Part shown: positions 1-6,300 of the stretch, in pieces
Layout of the letters: each line of letters begins with the position of its first letter
Position numbering within the stretch: the stretch's first letter is position 1
NCBI GenBank assembly: GCA_047618505.1
Contig: JBLHLB010000172.1
Span: forward strand, 1 to 8,419
Source: JBLHLB01 sp047618505
GTDB taxonomy: Bacteria > Planctomycetota > UBA1135 > GCA-002686595
Direction of reading: 5' to 3'
DNA length: 8,419 bases
Translations under genes and position numbers: made by a program
The notes under the pieces: generated by a model
Database searches by the model: none
Seen by the model: the letters and a program-made list of their open reading frames with translations, nothing else
What the model was told of the DNA's origin: nothing

Positions 1-1567
1 TCTCATGCGCATCGGGCGGTGGCGAGAAGATCAAGCCGTCGTGGTCGCCGGGTTCTAGCTGGAAGGTGAAATGAAAGGCGACGACCTCCACTCCATCCAG
101 GTCGATAGGAATGACCGTGTAGGGACCGTCGTCGGGCTCGGCGTCCCGCAGCTGGCCTTCGACGATCGGAGCACTGCCCGTGTGCATCGCTCCCTCGACG
201 AGGATAGGCTCGAGGCCGGTGTTGCGGACGTCGAAGCGATAGCGACCCGGTGAAGAGACGATGTGTCGCTGGAGCAGTTCGCGGTGTCGATTCGCAATGC
301 CCGGACTTTGTTCCAGGAGGTTGTGGCGTTCCTGTGCATCGGTTCCCAGGGCAAAGAATTCCTCACCTGTGCCGGGTAGCCAAGTGCGAATGTACTTGGT
401 GTCGTCCAGCATTAGAGCCTTGCGGTAGGAGGTGGCCCCTTGCACTTCGCTGATACCGACCCTGCCCCGGAGGCGAGCCGGCTCGAGATCACTGGTCAGT
501 ACACTAGTGCCCGGCAGCCCGTCGGGGCGCGGCAGCCCGAGAACGTCGACCACAGTGGGCAGCAGGTCGACCTGTTGAACCAAGGAGTCGACAGCCTGGC
601 CGCGCCACTCCGGCGCTAGGCCGGGCACGTGCATGACAAAGGGTACGCGCACGATCTCGTCATACATTTGGCCGTTGCCGTGTCCGAATCCACCGTGATC
701 ACCTAGCTCCTCGCCGTGGTCAGATACGAAAAGGAAGAGAGTGTTCTCCATGCGCCCCCGCTCCTCAAGGCCGCGTAGGAAACGGCCCAGTTCCTGGTCG
801 AGAGAGGCGATTTCTCCGTCATAGAGATCGGTCACGAGCTGCCGTTCCTCTGGTGACAGGCTGCTGTAGTTATTCGTCAGATCCCACACGTCGTGTTCGG
901 GGATCGCGACGCCGTCACGAAAAAGTTCGTCGAAGGGCGACGGCGGCTGGTAGGGCATGTGCGCGTCGATCAAATGCACGTAGAGAAACGAGCGCTCGCC
1001 CCCGATCTCATCCAGCCAATCGAGTGCGGCATCGACAATGCGCGGTGCACGCGCGCCATGGTCCATCCGCAAGGGGTCAGGGTCTTCCACCTCGCCTGGG
1101 CTCAGCATCTCCTGGAAACGTTCGAAGCCCTGGTTGAAGCCGATGCGCTCCGAGAAGACGTGCGGGTTATAGCCAAAGGCGGCCGTGCGAAAGCCATTCC
1201 CCTGCAGGACCTCGGCTAGGGTGTGGAAGCGTTCGTGAACAATCGACCCAATGACGTTAACGCCATGCTGGGAGGGGTAGAGCCCGGTGTGGATAGAGGC
1301 CGTAGAGGGACGCGTCCAGGTGGATTGCGACAGGCAATGCTCAAAGCGGAGTCCCTTGGCGGCGAGCGCATCTAAGTTCGGCGAAGTGTCGCGTTCGTAG
1401 CCATAGCAGCCGAGGTGATCCGCCCGCAGAGTGTCGACGAGGAAGAGCACAACCGAAGTCTCATCGTTGGGGAATTCGGTCTGCGGGGAATCTCCACAGG
1501 CCGAGAGAAAAATCGTCGTGGCGACGCCGGCTAGCAACTTTTGTTTGTGTTGAAGAATGGAAGGCAC
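1..1567 (-). CDS. Sulfatase-superfamily lipoprotein (3' end beyond window)
   Basis: The minus-strand frame is open for 522 codons from a GTG at 1567 to the window edge, so the C-terminus is missing. An in-frame TAG lies four codons before the GTG, with no ATG between, so GTG is the best start; no good Shine-Dalgarno is visible. Residues 1-24 form a lipoprotein signal with KQK before the hydrophobic core and lipobox LSAC, giving lipidated Cys24. The alkaline phosphatase/sulfatase fold follows: VDTLRAD (Asp45, Asp50) supplies metal ligands, HLIDAH lies at 198-203, and VSDHGEELGDHG at 281-292 supplies Asp283 and His284. At the nucleophile motif the protein reads TRPSTASIHTG (85-95) instead of (C/S)xPSRxxxxTG, so Thr85 replaces the formylglycine Cys/Ser and Thr89 replaces Arg. 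A beta-rich stretch after about residue 430 may be a separate domain. It could be a phosphatase, phosphodiesterase or phosphotransferase rather than a sulfatase. Family assignment is firm; substrate is unknown. Confidence 0.93.
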   Translation of the reverse strand, partial: MPSILQHKQKLLAGVATTIFLSACGDSPQTEFPNDETSVVLFLVDTLRADHLGCYGYERDTSPNLDALAAKGLRFEHCLSQSTWTRPSTASIHTGLYPSQHGVNVIGSIVHERFHTLAEVLQGNGFRTAAFGYNPHVFSERIGFNQGFERFQEMLSPGEVEDPDPLRMDHGARAPRIVDAALDWLDEIGGERSFLYVHLIDAHMPYQPPSPFDELFRDGVAIPEHDVWDLTNNYSSLSPEERQLVTDLYDGEIASLDQELGRFLRGLEERGRMENTLFLFVSDHGEELGDHGGFGHGNGQMYDEIVRVPFVMHVPGLAPEWRGQAVDSLVQQVDLLPTVVDVLGLPRPDGLPGTSVLTSDLEPARLRGRVGISEVQGATSYRKALMLDDTKYIRTWLPGTGEEFFALGTDAQERHNLLEQSPGIANRHRELLQRHIVSSPGRYRFDVRNTGLEPILVEGAMHTGSAPIVEGQLRDAEPDDGPYTVIPIDLDGVEVVAFHFTFQLEPGDHDGLIFSPPPDAHE

Positions 1568-1836
1568 GGGGTCTGAATGCTAACCGAGAATCGCTTCCAA
1601 TTGCCCGCGATCGGGCCTTCTTCAATTGGCAGAGAGACCGCGATCAGCCTCGCCCAACCACCTCCGGTGGATTGCCTGTGGAGCCCAGACCGCTGGACCG
1701 GCTCACCCCAAGAACTCCGTCTAAGGGAAACACAGGGGCGGTGCGGCCGGATGACGCCCGAGCGAACGACACGCCGGATTCTCCGAAAACCGGTGTCACA
1801 CGCCTTCGTCGATCCTTGCTTGACCATCCCCTTCCC
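1568..1836. other. Divergent intergenic region, no gene
   Basis: This 269-bp stretch separates the minus-strand sulfatase-like gene from the plus-strand pseudogene. Short open frames cross it on both strands, but their composition does not look like protein and none has a ribosome binding site. It should hold the promoters of both flanking genes. I could not identify a convincing -35/-10 pair or operator by eye. Confidence 0.5.
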
Positions 1837-2195
1837 ATGTTGACCTCCCCTCGTCGCCCCATTGGAACCCTGCTTGGAACGCTGGTCGTGTTTCTGGGAT
1901 TGACTGCCTTTGCCTCTAATCAACCCGGGGGCGCCACGTCCATGGAGCATGTTGTTGACCCTGGCGCGCCGAATGACCTACTCGCGGATGCGTTCCTTGG
2001 GCTCGCCTTTGGGGATTCCGTAGACGGAGCCCGGACGAAGCTTCACGGGGAGTGCGGGAGCTTGCGTGTTGTGAAGATTGAGAAGCCCTATCTGCCTCTC
2101 TCCTTGAAGAGTCAAACGCATCTCATCGCCACAGAGGTGTACTCGGCCGGGTGCAGGAATTCGCCATGACGTTCTCCGACGGGCGACTGGTGTCG

Positions 2196-2199
2196 CTAG
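2196..2199. repeat. Putative target-site duplication, left copy (CTAG)
   Basis: CTAG lies immediately left of the hairpin element and is matched by CTAG at 2358-2361 on the right. Removing the element plus one copy deletes 162 bp, a multiple of three, and joins the host coding frame as GTG TCG CTA GAG. Confidence 0.55.
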
Positions 2200-2357
2200 C
2201 AGCCCGTTGAAAAACAGCAACTCCTCGCTCGGCCCCCACAAATCGCCTGGCTGCGTTGTCGGAACCACCCGTGTAGGTACAGCTACGCGGAGAACCCGAC
2301 GCCTTGCCAGGCAATTTGTGGAGACCAACCGAGAAGCTGCTGTTTTTCAACGGACTG
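2200..2357. mobile_element. MITE/REP-like hairpin element, 158 bp, with CTAG flanks
   Basis: The ends are inverted repeats of 52 bp (2200-2251 and 2306-2357) that match at 44 positions and begin CAGYCCGTTGAAAAACAGCA. The centre adds a further stem, CGTGTAG at 2270-2276 against CTACGCG at 2283-2289 with a GTACAG loop, so nearly the whole element can fold into one long hairpin. CTAG stands directly outside both ends (2196-2199 and 2358-2361) and could be a 4-bp target duplication. Because CTAG is itself palindromic, it could instead be the outermost part of the inverted repeat. No transposase is encoded, so any movement would need an enzyme supplied elsewhere. I cannot name the parent insertion sequence; a REP-type palindromic repeat is an alternative class. 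Confidence 0.78.
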
Positions 2358-2361
2358 CTAG
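2358..2361. repeat. Putative target-site duplication, right copy (CTAG)
   Basis: This is the right-hand partner of the CTAG at 2196-2199. The reading frame entering at 2196 (CTA) resumes at 2358 (CTA), which supports these four bases as the duplicated target. Confidence 0.55.
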
Positions 2362-2879
2362 AGGCGCATGGCGAATCCATGGCGGACCTGTTGACGGGTT
2401 TACCGGAGAATTAGCGCAAGATTGGGCCGCATAGCGCCTAGCCAATGACGTCCGGTGGGGTAGTTGCGGACCCGGATAAGAATGTGGTTTGGATTCTCTC
2501 CGAGGACGCACTCCAGGCTCACATGTTCATCTGGAGCCATCCGGATCTGAGCAGCGCTTCCGAAACCCCCGTCCCGGCGCGAAGTCAGTCAAGGTGCCTG
2601 AGATTCTGCGCCTTGGACCGGGCTCGAAGAGTTCGTCCGTTCCATCAAGGACGTTGTTGGTTTTCACACCCTGGAGAAGGTCATTCCCCCGACTCTTTCC
2701 ACACAGCCCAAGACCCAGACGCAAATCGACTGCTACGGAATCGAGTACGCGGGCTTCACGCGCAAGGTCGAAGCAGTCTTCGGTGATGGACAGCTGAAGT
2801 TGGCCTGGATCCTGACGACAAAGACCGAGGAGTTCCGTGAACTCCTCGAAGAGGCCGATAAGTAGAAGGCTCATCGACT

Positions 2880-2914
2880 CCGTACTCCGATTCCGTACTC
2901 CGATTCCGTACTCG
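2880..2914. repeat. Short tandem repeat, 13-bp unit, about 2.7 copies
   Basis: The unit CCGTACTCCGATT occurs at 2880-2892 and 2893-2905, followed by a partial third copy, CCGTACTCG, from 2906. It lies between the pseudogene stop codon and the terminator hairpin, outside any coding sequence. Replication slippage is the likely origin; no function is evident. Confidence 0.85.
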
Positions 2915-2935
2915 ACTGCTCGGGCTGCAGTCTTT
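2914..2935 (+). terminator. Weak candidate intrinsic terminator
   Basis: GACTGC (2914-2919) and GCAGTC (2927-2932) form a perfect 6-bp stem with the 7-base loop TCGGGCT, followed by TTTCCC. It lies about 50 bp after the pseudogene's final stop, where a plus-strand terminator is expected. The T tract is only three bases, so termination may be inefficient. The minus strand has no T tract after the stem, so it should not serve the convergent lipoprotein gene. Confidence 0.45.
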
Positions 2936-2947
2936 CCCAGTCAGCCG

Positions 2948-3265
2948 CTAGCGCTCGACGTCAAGCCGCTCAATCAGTTGCAGCAAGTGCTGCAGCTCCT
3001 TCGATGTCGCCGTTAGTAACAGGGAGTTCGTGCGCTGATCAGATTGAATGCCGATGTCGGGCTGAGTTCCGCCTTCGGCGGCTGCGAATACGAGGGCTGA
3101 AAGGGCATCGGAGACCTCGGGTGCACTGGCGTGTTCTAGTTGAACGATCTCGAAGACTCGGTCTTGGCCCTGGTCTGACTGAGCATCAGCAGGAGCCGGA
3201 CTTGAGCGACAGGCAGCAAGAGAGGGGAGGGTGAGAAGGGCAAGGAGTGTGATGCGTTTGATCAT
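2948..3265 (-). CDS. Small lipoprotein with a single secretin N-type domain
   Basis: This 105-residue protein starts at the ATG at 3265 and ends with TAG. Residues 1-19 are a lipoprotein signal: MIKR, a hydrophobic core, then lipobox LAAC with Cys19 as the predicted lipidated residue. A Ser/Pro/Ala/Gln linker runs to about residue 35. Residues 36-105 resemble the secretin N1/N2 fold: FEIVQLEHASAPEVSDAL for the first strand and helix, then the hallmark IGIQSDQRTNSLLLTATS (71-88), then an amphipathic helix ending LIERLDVE. In type II/III secretion and type IV pilus secretins such domains sit in tandem before a beta-barrel; here one stands alone with no barrel. It may be an accessory or adaptor protein of an envelope machine, or may have been co-opted for another role. 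No secretion genes are nearby, and no clear Shine-Dalgarno precedes the ATG. Fold assignment is good; function is unknown. Confidence 0.83.
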   Translation of the reverse strand: MIKRITLLALLTLPSLAACRSSPAPADAQSDQGQDRVFEIVQLEHASAPEVSDALSALVFAAAEGGTQPDIGIQSDQRTNSLLLTATSKELQHLLQLIERLDVER

Positions 3266-3321
3266 GGGTGATAGATGAGCGACCGTGGTGGGGCACCGAG
3301 ACGCCCATGGAGCCGCGGTCT

Positions 3322-3341
3322 GCCCGGGACTACCGCCGGGC
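3322..3341. other. GC-rich hairpin in the divergent intergenic region
   Basis: GCCCGG (3322-3327) pairs with CCGGGC (3336-3341) across the 8-base loop GACTACCG. No T tract follows on either strand, so it is not a typical terminator. It could be a leader structure or protein binding site, or chance in GC-rich DNA. Confidence 0.35.
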
Positions 3342-3485
3342 TTCGTAAATCTATCCTGCGCAGATTCTCACCTGATCCGTGCGGTTCGCCGTGGGGGGGC
3401 ATCGGGCCCTGATGAGTCCTGACGAGATCTGGGGGGATCTGCGAAGGGAAGGGCTCCCCGGACAACTTCACCCCCCTTCCCCCCC

Positions 3486-3500
3486 GTCGCAATTGGCGAC
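3486..3500. promoter_or_regulatory. Inverted repeat before the DUF1549/DUF1501 operon
   Basis: GTCGC (3486-3490) and GCGAC (3496-3500) are perfect 5-bp inverted arms around AATTG. The site ends 23 bp before the ATG of the first operon gene. Its position would suit an operator or a 5' leader hairpin. With arms this short, chance is a real alternative. Confidence 0.25.
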
Positions 3501-3523
3501 AGGCGCTAACATGCGGGGACGTC

Positions 3524-6289
3524 ATGCTTTCTCTCTTACTTGTTGCAGCTGTTTTCCCCGGGGCGTCTGCCCAGGATGTCTTTCAGAGTGACGTTGCTCC
3601 TCTCCTTGAGCAGCGCTGTGTTGCCTGTCATTCGGTGGACGAGGCCAAGGGTGGGCTGTCGCTTTCAAGTAGGGCGAGCGCCCTCATAGGCGGAGACTCA
3701 GGGCCCGTCCTTGTGCCGGGGCAGCCAGAGGCGAGTCCTCTGATCGAAGCGGTGTCGGGTCCCAAGCCCGACATGCCGGAGCGGGGAGAGCCCCTGTCCG
3801 CTTCTGAAATTGCAATCCTGCGAACCTGGATCGAGGCGGGCGCGCCTTGGCCGGAGGGCGTCACCCTCGTTGCCAACGAGGACGCCGACACCTGGTGGTC
3901 GCTGCAGCCCCTGCTGCGTCCGGAGGTTCCCGTCTTGGACTCTGCCTGGGTCACAAACGAAGTCGACGCCTTTGTCTTGGCTGAGCTGCAGGAGCGCGGG
4001 CTCACGCCTTCCATCGAAGCAGATCGCCGCACTTTGATCCGCCGCGTGAGCTACGACTTAACCGGGCTACCGCCGACCGAATCGGAAGTGGCTGAGTTCG
4101 TGGCAAACAAGAACAAGAACGCCTACGGGCAACTCGTCGAGCGCCTGCTCGGGTCCCAGCGCTACGGCGAACGCTGGGGGCGCCGCTGGCTGGACGTCGC
4201 CCACTACGCCGATACCCACGGGTTCGATAAGGATAAGCCCCGGCGTAATGCTTGGCCCTATCGCGATTGGGTCATCGAGGCGCTCAACGATGACCTGCCG
4301 TGGTCACGCTTCTTGCAGATGCAAATCGCCGGAGACCAACTCGAGCCGGATGATGCCGATGCCCTGGCTGCAACGGGATTCGTTGTCGCAGGCCCCTGGG
4401 ATTTCGTGGGGCAAATGGAGTTGCGTGAGGGGACGCGGGACAAAGACATCACACGCAATCTTGATCGCGACGACATGGTTGCCAGCACCCTGAACACATT
4501 TGCGAGCACGACCGTGCAGTGCGCGCGTTGCCACGATCACAAGTTTGACCCCGTTTCCCAGGAGGACTACTACGGCCTGCAGGCGGTCTTTGCCGGTGTG
4601 GAGCGGGCGGACCGTCTGTTGGATGTGGACCCGGCTGTGCGCGCCCGGCGTGTGGAGCTGGAGGCGCGCAAGGCGCAGCTCACCGTTGAGCTAAGTGCCC
4701 TGCCCGGGGCTAGTAGCGCCACCAACGGTTGGCACAGCACTCTCGAGGGTCGTCCGGATGCGACCAAGTGGGTACAGTTGGATTTGAAGGAAGCGCGTGA
4801 CATGGAGCGCATTGTGCTCGTCCCAGCGCGTCCGGTGGACTTCGCGGACACGCCCGGATTTGGATTTCCTGTGCGCTTTCGCGTGGAGCTTGCGGACGAC
4901 GTGGATTTCCTGGAGCCGCGGGTGATCCTGGACCACAGCGCGGCGGACTACGTCAATCCGGGCGATGTTCCCGTTGTGATTGAGATCGATGAAGTGGAAG
5001 CGGCCGTGCGCGCACGCTACCTGCGGATCACGGCCACGCGTCTGTTCGAACGCAGCTCGGATTGGATCTTCGCCCTGTCCGAGGTGCAGGTTTTTGAGGG
5101 CGGACAGAACGTGGCAGGCGGTGCAGATGTGAGTGCCCTCGACTCCATTGAGGGCGGCCTGTGGAGCATGCGCCACTTGGTGGATGGCTACTCCAGTCGG
5201 GCGCTGCTCGGGGATGCGGAGGGCTTGGAGGACGTGTCGCTGGCAGCACTGCGTGCTCGCTTGACGGCAGACCTGGCGCAAACGGAGGCGGAAACATCAG
5301 GACTTCCGGCGCCCTTCGCTGTCTACGCCGTCACGCCGCGCGAGCCGCGTCCCGTGCACGTGTTGCACCGCGGCGAGGTGGACGCCCTGCGAGAGAAGGC
5401 GCGACCCGGAGCCCTAAGCGAGGTTCCCGGTCCAGCCGCGGCGTTCGAGCTGGTGGATTCCAACCAGGAAGGCCAGCGACGTTTGGCACTGGCGCGCTGG
5501 CTAGCGGACCCCGAGAACCCGCTCTCTTGGCGCTCGGCGGCGAACCGGATTTGGCTTGGGCACTTCGGACGCGGCATCGTCACAACGCCCAGCGATTTCG
5601 GACGCATGGGGGCTCTGCCCACACACCCCGCTCTGCTCGATTGGTTGGCTGCTGAGTTGCGCAGCGGCGTGCAGTCCCAGAAAGAGCTGCACCGCTTGAT
5701 CGTTCTGAGTAGCACCTATCGGCAAAGCTCCAGTATCGACCCGCAACGGGCGGCCCTCGACGAGGAGAACCGCTTTCTTTGGCGTATGAATCGTCAACGC
5801 TTGGATGCGGAGGAATTGCGCGACACGCTGCTGTCTCTGTCGGGCGAATTGGACCTGACCATGGGCGGTCCCGCCTTCGAAACCTTCGCCTTTGAGGACG
5901 ACCATTCACCGCGCTACATCTACGAGCGCAAAGATGTCGATGACCCAAGTGCGCTGCGGCGTTCGGTCTATCGCTTCCTGGTGCGCTCTGCACCGGATCC
6001 GTGGATGGAGACCTTCGACTGTGCGGATCCGTCGATGCACGTCGCCGTGCGCGCAGAAACGACGACGCCACTGCAGGCCTTGGCGCTCCTGAACGATTCG
6101 TTCCTATTGCGGCGGGTGGAGCACTTCGCCGACCGCGCAGGTGACGTCCAGCGGGCCTTTGAACTGGTCTTCCTGCGTGCGCCGGAGAGCGACGAGTTGG
6201 CGGCCTTGGAAATCTACGCTGCCGCCCATGGACTTCCGAATTTATGCCGCGTGCTCTTCAACGCCAACGAACTGGTTTACATCGATTGA
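3524..6289 (+). CDS. Secreted PSCyt1-DUF1549-DUF1553 protein with a discoidin-like insert
   Basis: This is a 921-residue exported protein. The ATG at 3524 is the only standard start after the in-frame TGA at 3413, and GGGGA stands 4 nt before it. Residues 1-16 form a short signal peptide ending ASA, with no Lys or Arg before the core. The planctomycete cytochrome c domain covers about 17-112: CVACH (Cys32, Cys35, His36) binds heme covalently and Met84 in DMPERGEP is the likely distal ligand. DUF1549 covers about 142-358 and includes VSYDLTGLPPT, YGERWGRRWLDVAHYADTHG and CARCHDHKFDP; this second CxxCH is a family motif that need not bind heme. Residues about 400-525 look like a galactose-binding (F5/8C, discoidin-like) fold: KWVQLDL, RFRVEL, ARYLRITATRL and ALSEVQVFE. 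DUF1553 covers about 655-905, with NRIWLGHFGRGIV, SDFGRMG and ETTTPLQALALLND. The gene forms an operon with the DUF1501 gene. Catalytic role is unproven; domain calls are strong. Confidence 0.95.
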   Translation: MLSLLLVAAVFPGASAQDVFQSDVAPLLEQRCVACHSVDEAKGGLSLSSRASALIGGDSGPVLVPGQPEASPLIEAVSGPKPDMPERGEPLSASEIAILRTWIEAGAPWPEGVTLVANEDADTWWSLQPLLRPEVPVLDSAWVTNEVDAFVLAELQERGLTPSIEADRRTLIRRVSYDLTGLPPTESEVAEFVANKNKNAYGQLVERLLGSQRYGERWGRRWLDVAHYADTHGFDKDKPRRNAWPYRDWVIEALNDDLPWSRFLQMQIAGDQLEPDDADALAATGFVVAGPWDFVGQMELREGTRDKDITRNLDRDDMVASTLNTFASTTVQCARCHDHKFDPVSQEDYYGLQAVFAGVERADRLLDVDPAVRARRVELEARKAQLTVELSALPGASSATNGWHSTLEGRPDATKWVQLDLKEARDMERIVLVPARPVDFADTPGFGFPVRFRVELADDVDFLEPRVILDHSAADYVNPGDVPVVIEIDEVEAAVRARYLRITATRLFERSSDWIFALSEVQVFEGGQNVAGGADVSALDSIEGGLWSMRHLVDGYSSRALLGDAEGLEDVSLAALRARLTADLAQTEAETSGLPAPFAVYAVTPREPRPVHVLHRGEVDALREKARPGALSEVPGPAAAFELVDSNQEGQRRLALARWLADPENPLSWRSAANRIWLGHFGRGIVTTPSDFGRMGALPTHPALLDWLAAELRSGVQSQKELHRLIVLSSTYRQSSSIDPQRAALDEENRFLWRMNRQRLDAEELRDTLLSLSGELDLTMGGPAFETFAFEDDHSPRYIYERKDVDDPSALRRSVYRFLVRSAPDPWMETFDCADPSMHVAVRAETTTPLQALALLNDSFLLRRVEHFADRAGDVQRAFELVFLRAPESDELAALEIYAAAHGLPNLCRVLFNANELVYID

Positions 6290-6294
6290 AGGAG
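6289..6294 (+). promoter_or_regulatory. Shine-Dalgarno AAGGAG of the DUF1501 gene
   Basis: AAGGAG ends 6 nt before ATG 6301, and its first base is the last base of the upstream TGA stop. A ribosome finishing the first gene would be positioned on this site, so the two genes are probably translationally coupled. It is the strongest ribosome binding site in the window. Confidence 0.8.
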
Positions 6295-6300
6295 CGATTA

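Larger units (their letters stand above)
1837..2865 (+). pseudogene. Decayed secreted two-repeat protein, interrupted by a hairpin element
   Basis: The ATG at 1837 opens a protein with a clear Sec signal: SPRRP, then a hydrophobic core to about residue 27 ending LTAFAS. Coding-like sequence then changes frame three times. Each change fits loss of one base from a short G or C run: GGG near 2149-2151, CCC near 2573-2575 and GGG near 2620-2622. Restoring one base at each joins the pieces as YSAGVQEF, TPVPGAKS and GPGLEEF. Two in-frame TAG codons remain (2412-2414 and 2439-2441), and a 158-bp element sits at 2200-2357. The ending reads GDGQLKLAW and finishes EEADK at the TAG at 2863. Without the element and one CTAG copy the repaired frame would encode about 289 residues. 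Two related modules are visible, with KSQT at 2107-2118 and KTQT at 2710-2721, each followed by AG, F-x-D-G-(R/Q)-L and an acidic helix-like stretch. I do not recognise the family. Confidence 0.8.
3266..3523. other. Divergent intergenic region with small inverted repeats
   Basis: These 258 bp separate the minus-strand secretin-domain lipoprotein from the plus-strand operon and should hold promoters for both. The stretch contains a GCCCGG/CCGGGC hairpin (3322-3341), runs of G and C (a 7-G run in 3391-3399 and C runs in 3471-3485), and a GTCGC/GCGAC inverted repeat just before the operon. Overlapping open frames exist but none has a protein-like composition or a supported start. Confidence 0.5.

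Noticed and set aside
1531..1950. 139-codon open frame on the minus strand
   Set aside because: It overlaps the start of the sulfatase-like gene and the signal-peptide region of the pseudogene in other frames, has a low-complexity Gln/Gly/Arg-rich translation and lacks a ribosome binding site.
1978..2328. Minus-strand open frame crossing the hairpin element, as a possible element-encoded gene
   Set aside because: It runs from the left flank into the element rather than being contained in it, and half of it is the complement of the pseudogene. The translation shows no transposase motif.
2412..2441. Possible TAG recoding in the gene carrying two in-frame TAG codons
   Set aside because: TAG is the natural stop of the intact secretin-domain gene and of the pseudogene itself, and the same gene has three frameshifts and an insertion. 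Ordinary decay explains it better.
3410..3446. Hammerhead ribozyme-like core: CTGATGAG followed by CTGACGAG and a GAAG
   Set aside because: The conserved GAAA is absent, and I could not form stems I, II and III around either core. The only local stem (AGATC/GATCT) does not sit correctly. The octamer alone is expected by chance at this scale.
4520..4534. Second CxxCH motif (CARCH) as proof of a diheme cytochrome
   Set aside because: The motif belongs to the conserved DUF1549 block CARCHDHKFDP found across the family. I see no clear distal ligand, so a second heme cannot be claimed from sequence.
4691..5281. 196-codon open frame on the minus strand inside the DUF1549/DUF1553 gene
   Set aside because: It is antisense to a well-supported coding region. 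Its His/Arg/Gln-rich translation is what the complement of GC-rich codons produces.
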